From the NCBI RefSeq assembly GCF_020076305.1, contig NZ_JAIQXE010000002.1, positions 310,001 through 374,000 on the forward strand: a stretch of DNA of 64,000 nt, given 5' to 3'. Positions 9,278 through 18,860 of the stretch are shown here, in pieces. Under the pieces are notes generated by a model that saw only the letters and a list, made by a program, of their open reading frames with translations, had not been told where the DNA came from and did not search any database. Both the position numbers and the translations under genes were made by a program. Every line of letters starts with the position of its first letter. Position 1 is the stretch's first letter. Source of the stretch: Flavihumibacter profundi. Its GTDB lineage: Bacteria; Bacteroidota; Bacteroidia; Chitinophagales; Chitinophagaceae.

Positions 9278-10885
9278 GTGAAAAAGGTAGTTTCGATTTT
9301 TCTATTATCTGCAGGATTCCTTTCGGTAAACGCAGCACCAATTAACGACTCAGTACCAAAACTGATCCCGCAAAAGACGAATGTTATTACTGAAGAAACC
9401 GTCATTAAAATTGAAAACCTTGGTATTAATATAAACTCAGACCTGCCCGAATTAAGGCCTACTGTTTCTGCCGACGGAAATCTCCTGTTTTTTATTTGTG
9501 AAAACCATCCCCGCAATACCAAATTCAATTCAGTACCCAATTCTCAGGATATCTGGTTTTCCGAAAGGGATAGCGCAGGAAACTGGAGTGAAGCGCGGCA
9601 CCTTTCCTATCCTTTAAATACCGTGCAGTACAATGCCCTTTACTGGATTTCACCCGACAATAACAGGATCCTGATCAGGGGAGCGTTTATGAATGGCGCC
9701 TTTGTAGGCAAAGGCGTTAGTATGTCTACGCTTACCGAATCTGGCCGCTGGAGCGAGCCAAATGCCCTTGTTATTAAAAATTATGACAAGTTTGACCGGG
9801 GTCAGCAATCCGGTGCCACTATGGCCCAGGATGGGAAAACCCTGTTACTGTATATGTCTCCGGAAAGGAGCAGCCCGGTGAACGATATTTTTGTTTGCTT
9901 TCAAACTGATAACGGCACCTGGACAGAACCAAAAAGCCTCGGCAAAAAAATCAACCTTCCTGAATTTGATGAAATGACCCCTTACCTGGCAGCAGATGGT
10001 GTTACCTTATATTTTAGCAGTAACCGTCCGGGCGGACTCGGTGATAACGATATCTGGAAAACCAAAAGGCTGGATGACAGTTGGCAGAAATGGTCTGACC
10101 CGGTGAACCTGGGCAGTCCTTTCAATACCCCCGGCTGGGATGCATTTTTCACCCTTGATGCTGGTGGTGAATTCGCCTATCTCTCTACCAGTTTAAATTC
10201 CTATGGTGAATCAGATATCGTCCGGGTGAAATTATTGGAGCGTGAAAAACCCGATCCGGTGGTGTTGGTCAGCGGAAATGTTTATAACCTGAAAACAAAA
10301 GAGCCATTGAGCGCTTCCCTGGTATATGAAACCCTGCCCGATGGCAAGGAGGCTGGCAACGCCCTTTCGAGCCCATTGGATGGTGCTTTCAAGATGGTGT
10401 TACCTTATAATAAAAATTATAGCATCCGTGCCAGGGCCGATCATTTCTTCGCGGTTTCAGAAAACCTGAACCTCGACTCCCTGGTTAAAGCAGGTTACAA
10501 GGAAATACATAAAGACCTTTACCTGGCTCCCATCGAAATTGGACAGGTTGTACGATTGAATAATGTGTTCTTTGATTTTGATAAATCAAATCTTCGTCCC
10601 GAATCCTTTGTTGAACTTGACCGAGTTGTAAAACTGCTTCAGGAAAATGAAGCCATTGAAATTGAAATGAGCGCCCATACTGATAGCAAAGGATCTGATG
10701 ATTATAATTTCAGGCTAAGCGATGACAGGGCCAGGTCGGTAAGGGAATATATATTGTCTAAAGGCATTGCCGCAAACCGTATAATTTCGCAGGGATACGG
10801 GGAAACAAAACCTGTTGTGCCTAATGACACCGATGAAAACAGGCAATTAAACCGCAGGGTTGAATTCAAGATTTTAAAGAATTAG
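9278..10885 (+). CDS. OmpA family protein with PD40 beta-propeller
   Basis: This 535-aa envelope protein starts at GTG 9278; the GTG is chosen because a good signal peptide follows at once (ends near VNAAP). Residues about 50-330 carry PD40/WD40-like beta-propeller repeats, typified by the LYFSSNRPGGLGDNDIW segment. A carboxypeptidase-like regulatory domain follows at about 330-420. The C-terminal 115 residues are an OmpA peptidoglycan-binding domain with FFDFDKSNL, a HTDSKGSD segment and the closing N-RRVEF motif. Such proteins tether the outer membrane to peptidoglycan; some Bacteroidota relatives belong to gliding or type IX secretion complexes, but no such genes lie nearby. A second OmpA-domain gene is at 23736. 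Confidence 0.9.
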   Translation: MKKVVSIFLLSAGFLSVNAAPINDSVPKLIPQKTNVITEETVIKIENLGININSDLPELRPTVSADGNLLFFICENHPRNTKFNSVPNSQDIWFSERDSAGNWSEARHLSYPLNTVQYNALYWISPDNNRILIRGAFMNGAFVGKGVSMSTLTESGRWSEPNALVIKNYDKFDRGQQSGATMAQDGKTLLLYMSPERSSPVNDIFVCFQTDNGTWTEPKSLGKKINLPEFDEMTPYLAADGVTLYFSSNRPGGLGDNDIWKTKRLDDSWQKWSDPVNLGSPFNTPGWDAFFTLDAGGEFAYLSTSLNSYGESDIVRVKLLEREKPDPVVLVSGNVYNLKTKEPLSASLVYETLPDGKEAGNALSSPLDGAFKMVLPYNKNYSIRARADHFFAVSENLNLDSLVKAGYKEIHKDLYLAPIEIGQVVRLNNVFFDFDKSNLRPESFVELDRVVKLLQENEAIEIEMSAHTDSKGSDDYNFRLSDDRARSVREYILSKGIAANRIISQGYGETKPVVPNDTDENRQLNRRVEFKILKN

Positions 10886-10968
10886 GTCCCGGTAACTGCC
10901 TGTTTCCAAATTTAAAAATGATGTACCTTGAAAATACTAAGGCGATGATCGGCACCTAAAAAATCATC

Positions 10969-11688
10969 ATGAAACAGATCACCATTTACCTGCTCGCAGC
11001 ATTGGTTGCTGTCTTTACCACCCATAACATACAGGCACAGAATGCGCAGGATTATCCTGCTGAATTTATTTTCAAACTGGGTATTACCTATGAAATGACG
11101 AGTGGGAAACCGGGTGATACCCAGAAAACCATGGAAACAACATTCTGGTTCTCCGACCAGAATTATTCAGGTTTTAATATGGGCGGGCAGCTGGGCATGA
11201 TGATGGTATTTGACCTGCCCCGAAACCAATTGCTTTCATTTATAGAATCCCAGAAAATGGTGATGATAATGGACCTGAAGAAGATGCAAAATAAAGCGGA
11301 CTCCATGAATAAAGCCCACAATGGAGATACTTCCCGTAATGATGTTAAAATCCGTAAAACTGGCAAAACAGAAAAGATACTGGGTTATACCTGCGAACAA
11401 TACCAGGTTACGTCAAAGAATACCAATATGCAGATCTGGCTGACCAAAGAGTTAGGCGTAAGCTATGCCGGGTTCTCTAAAAGTTTTCCTATGATGATGC
11501 GGGCAAATCGTTCCGGCAATAGCACACCAGACCTGAAAGATGCCGCAAATAGCGTTATGCTGCGGATGGAAACGACATCACTTGAATCGGGTGCAACCAG
11601 TAAGCTCGAAGCAAAGTCAATTCAAAAAGAGGGCAAAACCTTTCCCACTGCAGGCTATAAAAAAATTTCCATGCCGGGTATGGAATAG
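10969..11688 (+). CDS. DUF4412 domain-containing secreted protein
   Basis: This 239-aa protein has a signal peptide ending near NIQAQ and the hallmark of the Bacteroidota DUF4412 family: a mid-protein GKTEKILGYTCEQYQV segment in which cargo-like conversion from a beta strand to a Cys-containing turn is conserved. It is rich in Met and Lys between about 65 and 110. Its function is unknown; exported location is inferred from the signal peptide. It stands alone between the OmpA gene and the sigma factor operon. Confidence 0.75.
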   Translation: MKQITIYLLAALVAVFTTHNIQAQNAQDYPAEFIFKLGITYEMTSGKPGDTQKTMETTFWFSDQNYSGFNMGGQLGMMMVFDLPRNQLLSFIESQKMVMIMDLKKMQNKADSMNKAHNGDTSRNDVKIRKTGKTEKILGYTCEQYQVTSKNTNMQIWLTKELGVSYAGFSKSFPMMMRANRSGNSTPDLKDAANSVMLRMETTSLESGATSKLEAKSIQKEGKTFPTAGYKKISMPGME

Positions 11689-11774
11689 TAAATACTATCC
11701 TGGAATAATCAATCTTTTTAATGGTAATTTGATTACATAATAACCTTTACCATTTACTAATACCTGTATTGCGG

Positions 11775-12383
11775 ATGAAAATTGGAAAAACTTATTCAGA
11801 AATTGAATTATTACACGATTTGGTGAGTCCGGATACCCAGGATGATGCTATCAGGTACTTGTACAGGGAACATTATAGCAAAGTGCTGGTCTATATTAAG
11901 CAAAACGGCGGATCTAATGAAGATGCAGAAGACCTTTTCCAGGATGCGGTAATAAACTTTATCAGGATCCTGAAAGAGGGCAAATTCAGGGGAGAATGCA
12001 GTAGCGGCACTTTCCTGTATAGCCTTGCAAGGCATGCCTGGCTGAATGAGTTCAAGAGGAGAAACCGGGCCAGGGTAAGGGAAGAAAAATTCGGGAAGGG
12101 AATGGAAACCATAGAGCTGGACAGCAGCCAAAAACTGGTAACGAATGAAGTAAAGATGCAACTACAACAACTTTTAGAAAACCTGGGGGAAACCTGTAAA
12201 AAGATATTGATGGCTTTTTATTATGAAGAGCTTTCAATGCGGGATATATTAACTCAGCTTAACTATGAGAATGAACAGGTTGTCAGGAATAAGAAATATA
12301 AATGCCTGAAAAAGTTGACCGAAGTGCTGGCTTCCCACCCCCAAACTGTTAAAAACTTACAATCTGTCTTATCTTATGAATAA
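11775..12383 (+). CDS. ECF-type RNA polymerase sigma factor
   Basis: This 202-aa sigma-70 family factor is taken from ATG 11775; an in-frame TTG 6 bp upstream is possible but less likely. Region 2 runs about 25-95 (the DAEDLFQDAVINF core and the WLNEFKRRNR segment that contacts the -10 element). Region 4 runs about 130-190 as a helix-turn-helix beginning ETCKKILMAFYYEELSM. It directs core polymerase to a small regulon, unknown here. The last 8 bp overlap the next gene, whose product looks like the cognate membrane anti-sigma factor. Confidence 0.88.
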   Translation: MKIGKTYSEIELLHDLVSPDTQDDAIRYLYREHYSKVLVYIKQNGGSNEDAEDLFQDAVINFIRILKEGKFRGECSSGTFLYSLARHAWLNEFKRRNRARVREEKFGKGMETIELDSSQKLVTNEVKMQLQQLLENLGETCKKILMAFYYEELSMRDILTQLNYENEQVVRNKKYKCLKKLTEVLASHPQTVKNLQSVLSYE

Positions 12384-13140
12384 CAACCCTACCTCAGAAT
12401 TATTAATGCAATACCTGGATGGCGATTTGGAAGGACAGCCACTTGAAGCGCTCAAAATCAGGTTGGAATCCGACAATAGCCTGAAGGAAGAATACCAACA
12501 ACTCCTGCTCGCCCGTGATGCTGTTAAGCTTTATGGGTTAAAGGAAAAAGTTAGTGGCATCCATGCAGAAATGATGCGGGAACTGAAACCCCAAAAGGCG
12601 CAACAGGGTGGAAGTATTATCAGTATGTTCAGGCCGGTCATGCGGATTGCCGCAGTATTGCTGCTGTTAATTGGAGCAGCAACAATTTATCAGTTCCTGC
12701 AGGTTTCCAGCCTTGCGGTGTTTGAAAAAAACTTCCAGCCTTATACTATTCCAGAGACAAGGGGTGCGCCTGCAGCATCTCCACTGGCAGATGCTTTTAA
12801 AAACGGGCAAACGGGGAAAGTAATCGGTTTATTCAAACAACTGCCCCAGGCTTCGGCTGAAGATTGTTTTTATACCGGGAATGCATATTTGCAGGAAGGT
12901 AAGCCTGAAGAAGCTATTTCCCTGTTTTTGCTGGTACAACAGAAGAATGCAATCAACCAGGCCCGTATTTTTTCAGATGATACAGAATATTATTTAGCAA
13001 TGGCGTATTTAAATAAAGGGCAAATTGATCAGGCAGTGCCATTATTCGAAAAAATCCACAATCATAAAGACCATTTATACCACGATAAAGTGAATGACTG
13101 GTTTATGTGGAGGCTCTGGCTACTGAAGAAAAAATTGTAA
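12376..13140 (+). CDS. Membrane anti-sigma-like protein with TPR domain
   Basis: The 254-aa product has a cytoplasmic N-terminal part (1-87) whose first 60 residues resemble the sigma-binding region of anti-sigma factors (LLMQYLDGDLEG start). One membrane helix follows at about 88-108, then a C-terminal region with two or three TPR-like repeats (for example the CFYTGNAYLQEGKPEEAI and YYLAMAYLNKGQIDQAV segments). The ATG lies 8 bp inside the upstream sigma factor gene, the arrangement expected for translational coupling. It probably holds the sigma factor at the membrane and releases it on an envelope signal. That role is inferred from layout; no release protease is encoded nearby. A strong terminator follows the stop. 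Confidence 0.75.
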   Translation: MNNNPTSELLMQYLDGDLEGQPLEALKIRLESDNSLKEEYQQLLLARDAVKLYGLKEKVSGIHAEMMRELKPQKAQQGGSIISMFRPVMRIAAVLLLLIGAATIYQFLQVSSLAVFEKNFQPYTIPETRGAPAASPLADAFKNGQTGKVIGLFKQLPQASAEDCFYTGNAYLQEGKPEEAISLFLLVQQKNAINQARIFSDDTEYYLAMAYLNKGQIDQAVPLFEKIHNHKDHLYHDKVNDWFMWRLWLLKKKL

Positions 13141-13163
13141 AAACCGCATCCGCGGTTTTTTTT
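13141..13163 (+). terminator. Rho-independent terminator after sigma/anti-sigma operon
   Basis: A 7-bp perfect stem AAACCGC/GCGGTTT with a 4-nt loop is followed by a run of T, immediately after the anti-sigma stop codon. Confidence 0.85.
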
Positions 13164-13229
13164 TGCAGTAATGGTTACAAATCCAAAAGTTGTGGTGACC
13201 AATATGCATAACTTTTTAAATTAAATTGT

Positions 13230-14111
13230 ATGACAACACAACTTTCCAGGGGCATGAAATCCCTCCCTATCCTCGCGGGCCTTTTCTTATTTGTAACAGC
13301 CTGCCAAAAATCAGTATCAACATCTAAATCAAATACACCAACAACAAAAGCTGTCAATATTTACCTGACAGATGACCAGTCCCTCGTTTTTGACCAGGTA
13401 ATGATAGACATCCAAAAGCTGGAAATAAAACTGGAAGACAGTTCCGAAGTTGAGCATGAAATGGAAAATGAGTCTGAAAGCGATAATAATGACCGCCTGG
13501 GCCATACATCGGGCGGATGGAAACCTGTAGATATCCACACCGGGGTATATGATATCCTGAAATTCAGGAATGGCCTCGATACCTTATTCGGAAGTTCCAG
13601 TTTCTCATCAACCCATTCACTGAGAAAAGTCAGGTTAACATTAGGGACAAACAATAGTGTTGTTTATAATGGCAATGCATTCCCGGTTTTAATAAAAGGA
13701 AATGACAATTTCATCGTAATTAAACTCAATGAAATAACAGAGGGTTCTGACGATCATAGCGATACTAATTTCTGGCTGGACTTTGATGCCGGCCGTTCCA
13801 TCCGCATGCATGGCAGTGAATTTGAAATGAAACCCCAGGTAAAAGCATTCCGAAAAGATAAAACCGGCAGTGTTGAAGGCCGTGTACTTCCTGCCGATGC
13901 CAATGCAGTTGTTTATGCCATCATGGGTACTGATACTACCAGTGCGAAACCGGAAAGAGAAGGCGAGTTTAAAATCATTGGCTTAAAGCCCGGGTCTTAT
14001 TCTGTGGTTTTCCATGCGACAGCGAATAACTACCAGGACAAGACAATCGGTAATGTAGTTGTTGGAAATAACGAAGATGCCCACCTGGGTTCAATCACCC
14101 TGCAGAAGTAA
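13230..14111 (+). CDS. DUF4382 lipoprotein with regulatory-like C-terminal domain
   Basis: This 293-aa lipoprotein has Cys25 in the lipobox VTACQ (a start at M9, position 13254, is also possible). Residues about 40-205 match DUF4382, starting with the conserved AVNIYLTDD and containing the KVRLTLG and WLDFDAGRSI segments. Residues about 210-293 look like a carboxypeptidase-regulatory-like beta sandwich (GSVEGRVLPAD to the end). An acidic, Asn/Ser-rich insertion at about 71-95 interrupts the DUF4382 domain. It likely sits in the outer or inner membrane. Its role is unknown. Confidence 0.8.
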   Translation: MTTQLSRGMKSLPILAGLFLFVTACQKSVSTSKSNTPTTKAVNIYLTDDQSLVFDQVMIDIQKLEIKLEDSSEVEHEMENESESDNNDRLGHTSGGWKPVDIHTGVYDILKFRNGLDTLFGSSSFSSTHSLRKVRLTLGTNNSVVYNGNAFPVLIKGNDNFIVIKLNEITEGSDDHSDTNFWLDFDAGRSIRMHGSEFEMKPQVKAFRKDKTGSVEGRVLPADANAVVYAIMGTDTTSAKPEREGEFKIIGLKPGSYSVVFHATANNYQDKTIGNVVVGNNEDAHLGSITLQK

Positions 14112-14132
14112 AAAAGTTCACCTGTGAAAACC

Positions 14133-14167
14133 GCCGTGCACATTTATTTGTGCACGGCTTTCTTTTT
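14133..14167 (+). terminator. Terminator for the DUF4382 gene, overlapping the CHAT gene stop
   Basis: GCCGTGCAC and GTGCACGGC form a perfect 9-bp stem around an 8-nt loop, followed by a T-rich run on the plus strand. The stem includes the stop codon and last codons of the convergent CHAT gene at 14144, so the hairpin is shared with coding sequence. Confidence 0.8.
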
Positions 14168-16891
14168 GTACACTATTGCCATAAAAGCGATGAAAAGGAT
14201 ACAGGCAAATAGTATCAGGATATAGTTACTGCTTTGGGTAACTGGCTGCTCATTTCCAATTAAAATAAGGTGCGACCAGTAAGAGGCAGTTTTGAAACGG
14301 CCTTCAATTTCTGGGTCCTCGAGATAATCTATTTTCGCTTTTTGTAAAGCGATGTCTTTAGGTTCCCCTTTAGCCAGGTACTTGTGCATGTGCTTTGAAA
14401 TGTAGGCGGTTGCAGCATCATCTGCCTTCCATAAAGAAGCGATTACAGATTTACAACCCGCATATGAAAATGCCCTGGAGAGACTCATTATGCCTTCCCC
14501 ATTTACCAGCTGCCCATTGGCAGTTTCACAGGCACTTAAAATAACCAGGCGCACATCAGAAAGGGGAAGGGTATAAATTTCCTGTTCGTACAGGCGATGC
14601 TGGGGGTCGTGCTGTCGGCTGGCATCGTAGAAGGCAATATAAGATTGCATTGGTACTGCATCATTGGCGAATGCATGCGTAGCAAGGTGAAGGATCGGGT
14701 AATTTGGCAGCGACTTCAGGAAACTATCCTTTGTTGCCATTCTATCCATTAGTATCCTCCCTTCCAGGTCTTTTACTTCATCCCGTGAAAATGGCAGTGG
14801 AGGAAATTCCTGGTTGGAATATTTTATCGCAAAAGGTGCCATGGCCAGTACTTTGTAGGCAGCATTGGCTGGCTGGATATTGGAAAGGAAATTGGCAGAA
14901 TAATCGTATCGGATGGCAAACCTGTTTAATACAGTTTCCTCTTTTCCCGGGTCAACAAGCATTTCAAAAGGGATATAGCCAATTTCATTATAGGGAATAA
15001 TAGTCAGGTGTTTTTTATTGTTAATCCTGGCCATTAACGGCTGTAAAAATTTTCCATACAGGTAAACGGCAAGTTTATGAATTGTCTCCCGGTCACTATT
15101 TACAGAATAGTTTAGCGCTTTCCTTAGCTGGAGTATATTTTGGGTTAGCAGGGAATCCCTTTCTGAAGCAACATATCCAAAGTCCTCTTTGGTGATATAA
15201 AAACAAATTAACTGGTTCCCGGAATAGTAATAGGAAACTATAGCAGCATCCTTACCCAGTAAGTTGTCCTGGATTTCCGGAATGCTTAACAGCTTTTTAG
15301 AGAATTTTAGATCATGGTATTTTGGGTTTTCATTTAATTTGTCCTGTATTTGCGACAGCTGGATTTCGAGGTCCCTGATTTTCGCCTGGTGTTCACCCGG
15401 CTGCGTTTCCTTGATATATAGTTGGGCTATCTCGGATTTTATATTTTTTTGTTGCTGGATCAGTTGCGATGGGAGGCCATGAATCTTATTTAATTCCAAA
15501 TCACGGAGATCAGCCTGTAATACAGATGCTTTGCTGTTTTCAATCAGGTTAAATACAGTGTACAGGTAGTTTTTATCTGTGGTTATCGTATAAAGTTGTA
15601 GTCCGAGTGCTGCACATTCATGGTATGCACTGTCTGCATTTTGCTTAAGGAAAAGCCTTGATTCGTCTGAATCATACAACTTTTCAATATGGGCAACCAG
15701 TTCAATGGCTGAATTGTAAGCTGCCAAAGATTGTTTAAGCATGTTTTCACCCGGGTGTGCCGACCCGCTTTTCAATGCCCTCGCTTTTGCCAGTAAGGCA
15801 TCAAATAGAAAAATATACTGTTTAATTCCGTTAAATGAAACCGGGTTCCTGTTGATGTCTGCATCATTGAAGTCGGTTGCCAGTTGTATAATGGATTGCT
15901 GGTATAATTGGATGGCTTCTGCAGGCTGATTTTTTGAACTTGCTAAATCACCAAGGTATTTCAAAGTGATCCCATAGTCAAGGTTTTTTATGGATGCTTT
16001 TGTTAGCGGATTTTTGGTTAAAGCCAGGTTAAGGAAATATTTCGCTGAATCATAGTCATTCATTTTATAATAGGCCCTGCCAATGTCATTTAGTTTTGCC
16101 GCGTTAATATATTTAACCAGTTTAAGGTAGTGTATCGCTTCTGTGTAATTGCCTGCATCAAGATAAGCTACGCCAATGTTGTGATAAATTTCATTGGTGT
16201 TTACCTTGAAAGCCAGCAAACTTTTGTAAATGGATATCGCTTCATCATATTGCTGAAGTTTTCTCAGGGCCGACGCTATATTGTTTTTATAATTGATAAT
16301 AAAATCACTGTTTTCATCAGGATTGGCACTAACCATTGATAAAGCCTTGCTGAAATAAAGGACACTTTTTTTATAGTCGCCCGTTTCAAAATACAGCACC
16401 CCCATTTTATTATACAACCTTTCTGCTTCATTTAGTAAAGGATAGTGCTGGATGATATTTTCAGCCTGTTTATAGTAATTAAAGGCAGAGTCTGAATTAA
16501 GTAGTTTATAATACGAGTTGCCGGCAAAAATGTAGGGTAGGAAAAGCAGGGAATCGGCGATCGTTGCTGATTGGTGTTGTAGTGAAATAGAACGCTGGAA
16601 ATAATACAATGCAAGGCTGTCTTTTTTTGCCGACATACAAATAATTCCTGCTTTATTATAGCAATCAAAGAGTATGCTGTCCGAAGAACCGGACTTTTCT
16701 AAAATTTCAATTGTTTTTTTATAGGCAATAAAAGCCAGGCTATCGGTTTTTCCTGTTGGCTTTGGTGTATTATAAAGTTTTTCAGCTTTTTTATAGGCGG
16801 TAAAAAAATCAGGCAGCCCCTTGCCGTCCTGGCTTTGCAGGAAAAGAAAAAAGACCAGTAAGAAGAAGGATAAAGCTAATCTGTAGCCCAT
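14144..16891 (-). CDS. Exported TPR-CHAT domain protein
   Basis: This 915-aa protein opens with a hydrophobic signal sequence (about 4-20). TPR repeats fill about 25-330, a coiled-coil-like charged stretch lies near 450-520, and a C-terminal CHAT domain spans about 600-880. The caspase-like dyad is visible: His739 in LHLATHAF and Cys788 in ILSACETANG. A membrane helix at about 888-910 is followed by a basic KKKAVHK tail. This order predicts that TPR and CHAT lie outside the cytoplasm with a C-terminal anchor. CHAT proteases are usually cytoplasmic effectors activated by a sensor or partner; no obvious substrate or gasdermin-like gene is adjacent. The gene is convergent with the DUF4382 gene. 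Confidence 0.9.
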   Translation of the reverse strand: MGYRLALSFFLLVFFLFLQSQDGKGLPDFFTAYKKAEKLYNTPKPTGKTDSLAFIAYKKTIEILEKSGSSDSILFDCYNKAGIICMSAKKDSLALYYFQRSISLQHQSATIADSLLFLPYIFAGNSYYKLLNSDSAFNYYKQAENIIQHYPLLNEAERLYNKMGVLYFETGDYKKSVLYFSKALSMVSANPDENSDFIINYKNNIASALRKLQQYDEAISIYKSLLAFKVNTNEIYHNIGVAYLDAGNYTEAIHYLKLVKYINAAKLNDIGRAYYKMNDYDSAKYFLNLALTKNPLTKASIKNLDYGITLKYLGDLASSKNQPAEAIQLYQQSIIQLATDFNDADINRNPVSFNGIKQYIFLFDALLAKARALKSGSAHPGENMLKQSLAAYNSAIELVAHIEKLYDSDESRLFLKQNADSAYHECAALGLQLYTITTDKNYLYTVFNLIENSKASVLQADLRDLELNKIHGLPSQLIQQQKNIKSEIAQLYIKETQPGEHQAKIRDLEIQLSQIQDKLNENPKYHDLKFSKKLLSIPEIQDNLLGKDAAIVSYYYSGNQLICFYITKEDFGYVASERDSLLTQNILQLRKALNYSVNSDRETIHKLAVYLYGKFLQPLMARINNKKHLTIIPYNEIGYIPFEMLVDPGKEETVLNRFAIRYDYSANFLSNIQPANAAYKVLAMAPFAIKYSNQEFPPLPFSRDEVKDLEGRILMDRMATKDSFLKSLPNYPILHLATHAFANDAVPMQSYIAFYDASRQHDPQHRLYEQEIYTLPLSDVRLVILSACETANGQLVNGEGIMSLSRAFSYAGCKSVIASLWKADDAATAYISKHMHKYLAKGEPKDIALQKAKIDYLEDPEIEGRFKTASYWSHLILIGNEQPVTQSSNYILILFACILFIAFMAIVYKKKAVHK

Positions 16892-16935
16892 CCTTCAATT
16901 TACGGAAAAATTATCCGATCAGAATGGCAGCTCTT

Positions 16936-17748
16936 TTAATGACCCACAATAAAAATACAGGGTGGCCTGGGTTTGCCTACTTTAGCCTGGGTAGCTACAG
17001 GTGTCTGAAGCCCGGTCAGGAAAATAGTGCCCTGGCGTGATGCAATAATATCGTATGCTTCAGGGGTAATATCATTTACAGTATTGAAATAATACAATTT
17101 CACTTTTAGTGTATTCGTTGCCTTCCCGCTCTTATCATTGATTTGGTAATTCAGTTCAAATTCGTGGCGGTCATTATTTGAAGGAGTTGAACCAAAAACA
17201 CCATTCCTGACTGTCTCTGCCAGGTTTATCTTTCCATCAGTTGCATTAACGGTACAACCCTGGCTATTGCAACCGGAACCAAGGTCAAATAAACTGCCGC
17301 TATTGATTCCCGGTATGGAAATATTGGGGTTGGCATTATACAATGGGCGAATGATAGAGTCTGCAGTGGTCAGCTTGTAAAATCCATCGAGGTAATTTAT
17401 TCCTGAAATAGTCACAAAAGTTGAAACGGTATCTTTCTTGCCTGTTTCAATGAAAGATACTTTGTACTTAAGGCCGGCATCGGTCTTTGAAACATTTATT
17501 GCCCCGGTTGAAGGATCTATTTCCATGCCTTCCGGGAAACTAAGATAGGTGCCAGCCTTGCTTAAATTCGGCAAAACGATATAATCCGAAGCCTGGTTTT
17601 TTATATAAAGTATTGAATCTCCATAGCTTAGAACTGTCGGGTTGGGATTCGGGTCCGGATTGGGATTTGGCTTAGTCTGGGTTTTATTGCAGGAAAAAAG
17701 CAATTGAGCTAATACACCCACTAAAATTATAGAAAGGTTACGGTTCAT
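16936..17748 (-). CDS. Hypothetical lipoprotein with Pro-Asn linker
   Basis: I chose the ATG at 17748 (270 aa) because it places a standard lipoprotein signal with Cys20 directly at the N-terminus; an upstream ATG at 17781 would add 11 residues. A linker of alternating Pro and Asn follows the Cys. Residues about 40-115 resemble a cadherin-like/putative Ig bacterial domain (MEIDPSTGAINVSKTDAGL is typical of such folds). The rest is beta-rich with two Cys in GCNSQGC and a Cys near the end. Function unknown. It begins upstream of the CHAT gene on the same strand (44-bp gap), so co-expression is possible. Confidence 0.75.
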   Translation of the reverse strand: MNRNLSIILVGVLAQLLFSCNKTQTKPNPNPDPNPNPTVLSYGDSILYIKNQASDYIVLPNLSKAGTYLSFPEGMEIDPSTGAINVSKTDAGLKYKVSFIETGKKDTVSTFVTISGINYLDGFYKLTTADSIIRPLYNANPNISIPGINSGSLFDLGSGCNSQGCTVNATDGKINLAETVRNGVFGSTPSNNDRHEFELNYQINDKSGKATNTLKVKLYYFNTVNDITPEAYDIIASRQGTIFLTGLQTPVATQAKVGKPRPPCIFIVGH

Positions 17749-17856
17749 GGTTCGAAGATTGGTAATTCTATATTTGGTCAAAGCTAAATGACCTTTTGTA
17801 ACCGGCCATTTGCTAATATTTCGTTTATAAACGCAAAATGCGAACCAAAAGTTGCC

Positions 17857-18723
17857 CTAAACCTTGCTGTACTTCAGGTAATTAATTACACTCTCCGGCA
17901 GTTCGGCGCGCATACCCAATAGTTGGCAAATGATTTCGGCAATTTTTTGCTCTGCATCCGGCGTATCAGGCAGATAATATTTCTGGTGTAGGAAATCTAA
18001 AATACCGGATTCCCTGAGCAACGACATACGTCCTTTCAGGTCAATGGGAATATCCTCATTGGCCTCTTTATCGCTGGCCTGTGCATTGAAATCAGGATAA
18101 CCGTTCAATGCCTCCATGTATTTGCCAAATAGTATTCCATAGGAATAAAGGAATAATTCAATGATTTTTTTCCTTTTAGAAAACTTCTTGTAATTGTTTT
18201 GTGTATAGTCTGAATAGCCATCATAGAAAACGGTCATGAACTTCACTCTAAAACTGCTTTCGGTATTGCTGTTCAATTTATTTGTAACCAGGCCTATACA
18301 TTTATTGATCTCTTTTTTTTGGTTTTCAACAAGAGGATAGTTTTTTGCTGCTTTATATCTTAACTCTTCTATTTCAGTTTTAAATGAATTATCTGAATCA
18401 ACGAATTTGGAAATTATATAATCGTTCAGGACTTCCGCATACGAATTGATGGGGGTTATATTGAAATTGTACCTGCAGTATTCGAAATCAAATATTTTTT
18501 CCAAAACTAATGAATGCCTTCTTTCTTTTTCAAATAAAGCTATCAGTTCATTGGTGGCTTCCTGCCGGAAAAATATATCGAGCTTTGGATTAAAGCCTGG
18601 ATAAGGGTCAGCTAAAAGACCAAACCAGGTGTCAAAAAATATGATTTTCTCATTATATGTCCTGATATTTTGAAATTCGGAATGTAGATGCTTAACCTGT
18701 TCTTCCGGGAAACTTATGATCAT
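17857..18723 (-). CDS. Hypothetical cytoplasmic protein
   Basis: This 288-aa product has no signal peptide or membrane segment and is predicted helical, rich in Lys, Glu and aromatic residues. I do not recognise a catalytic motif. The C-terminal 80 residues (DLKGRMSLLRESGILDFL segment onward) resemble small helical domains seen in unassigned Bacteroidota proteins. ATG 18723 is the only well-placed start. It lies 108 bp upstream of the lipoprotein gene in the same direction and is divergent from the TonB receptor. Function unknown. Confidence 0.7.
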   Translation of the reverse strand: MIISFPEEQVKHLHSEFQNIRTYNEKIIFFDTWFGLLADPYPGFNPKLDIFFRQEATNELIALFEKERRHSLVLEKIFDFEYCRYNFNITPINSYAEVLNDYIISKFVDSDNSFKTEIEELRYKAAKNYPLVENQKKEINKCIGLVTNKLNSNTESSFRVKFMTVFYDGYSDYTQNNYKKFSKRKKIIELFLYSYGILFGKYMEALNGYPDFNAQASDKEANEDIPIDLKGRMSLLRESGILDFLHQKYYLPDTPDAEQKIAEIICQLLGMRAELPESVINYLKYSKV

Positions 18724-18860
18724 CTTATATGGAAGTATTTGAATTCAATAGGGTAAAATTAGACTTCCTGCCGGCCATTTTTCATTGTTTATAATTGCAT
18801 AACATTGAAGTAATAATTTGGAAATATTGGGCTTTTAGCTTCGCGCCATAATCACGATAA

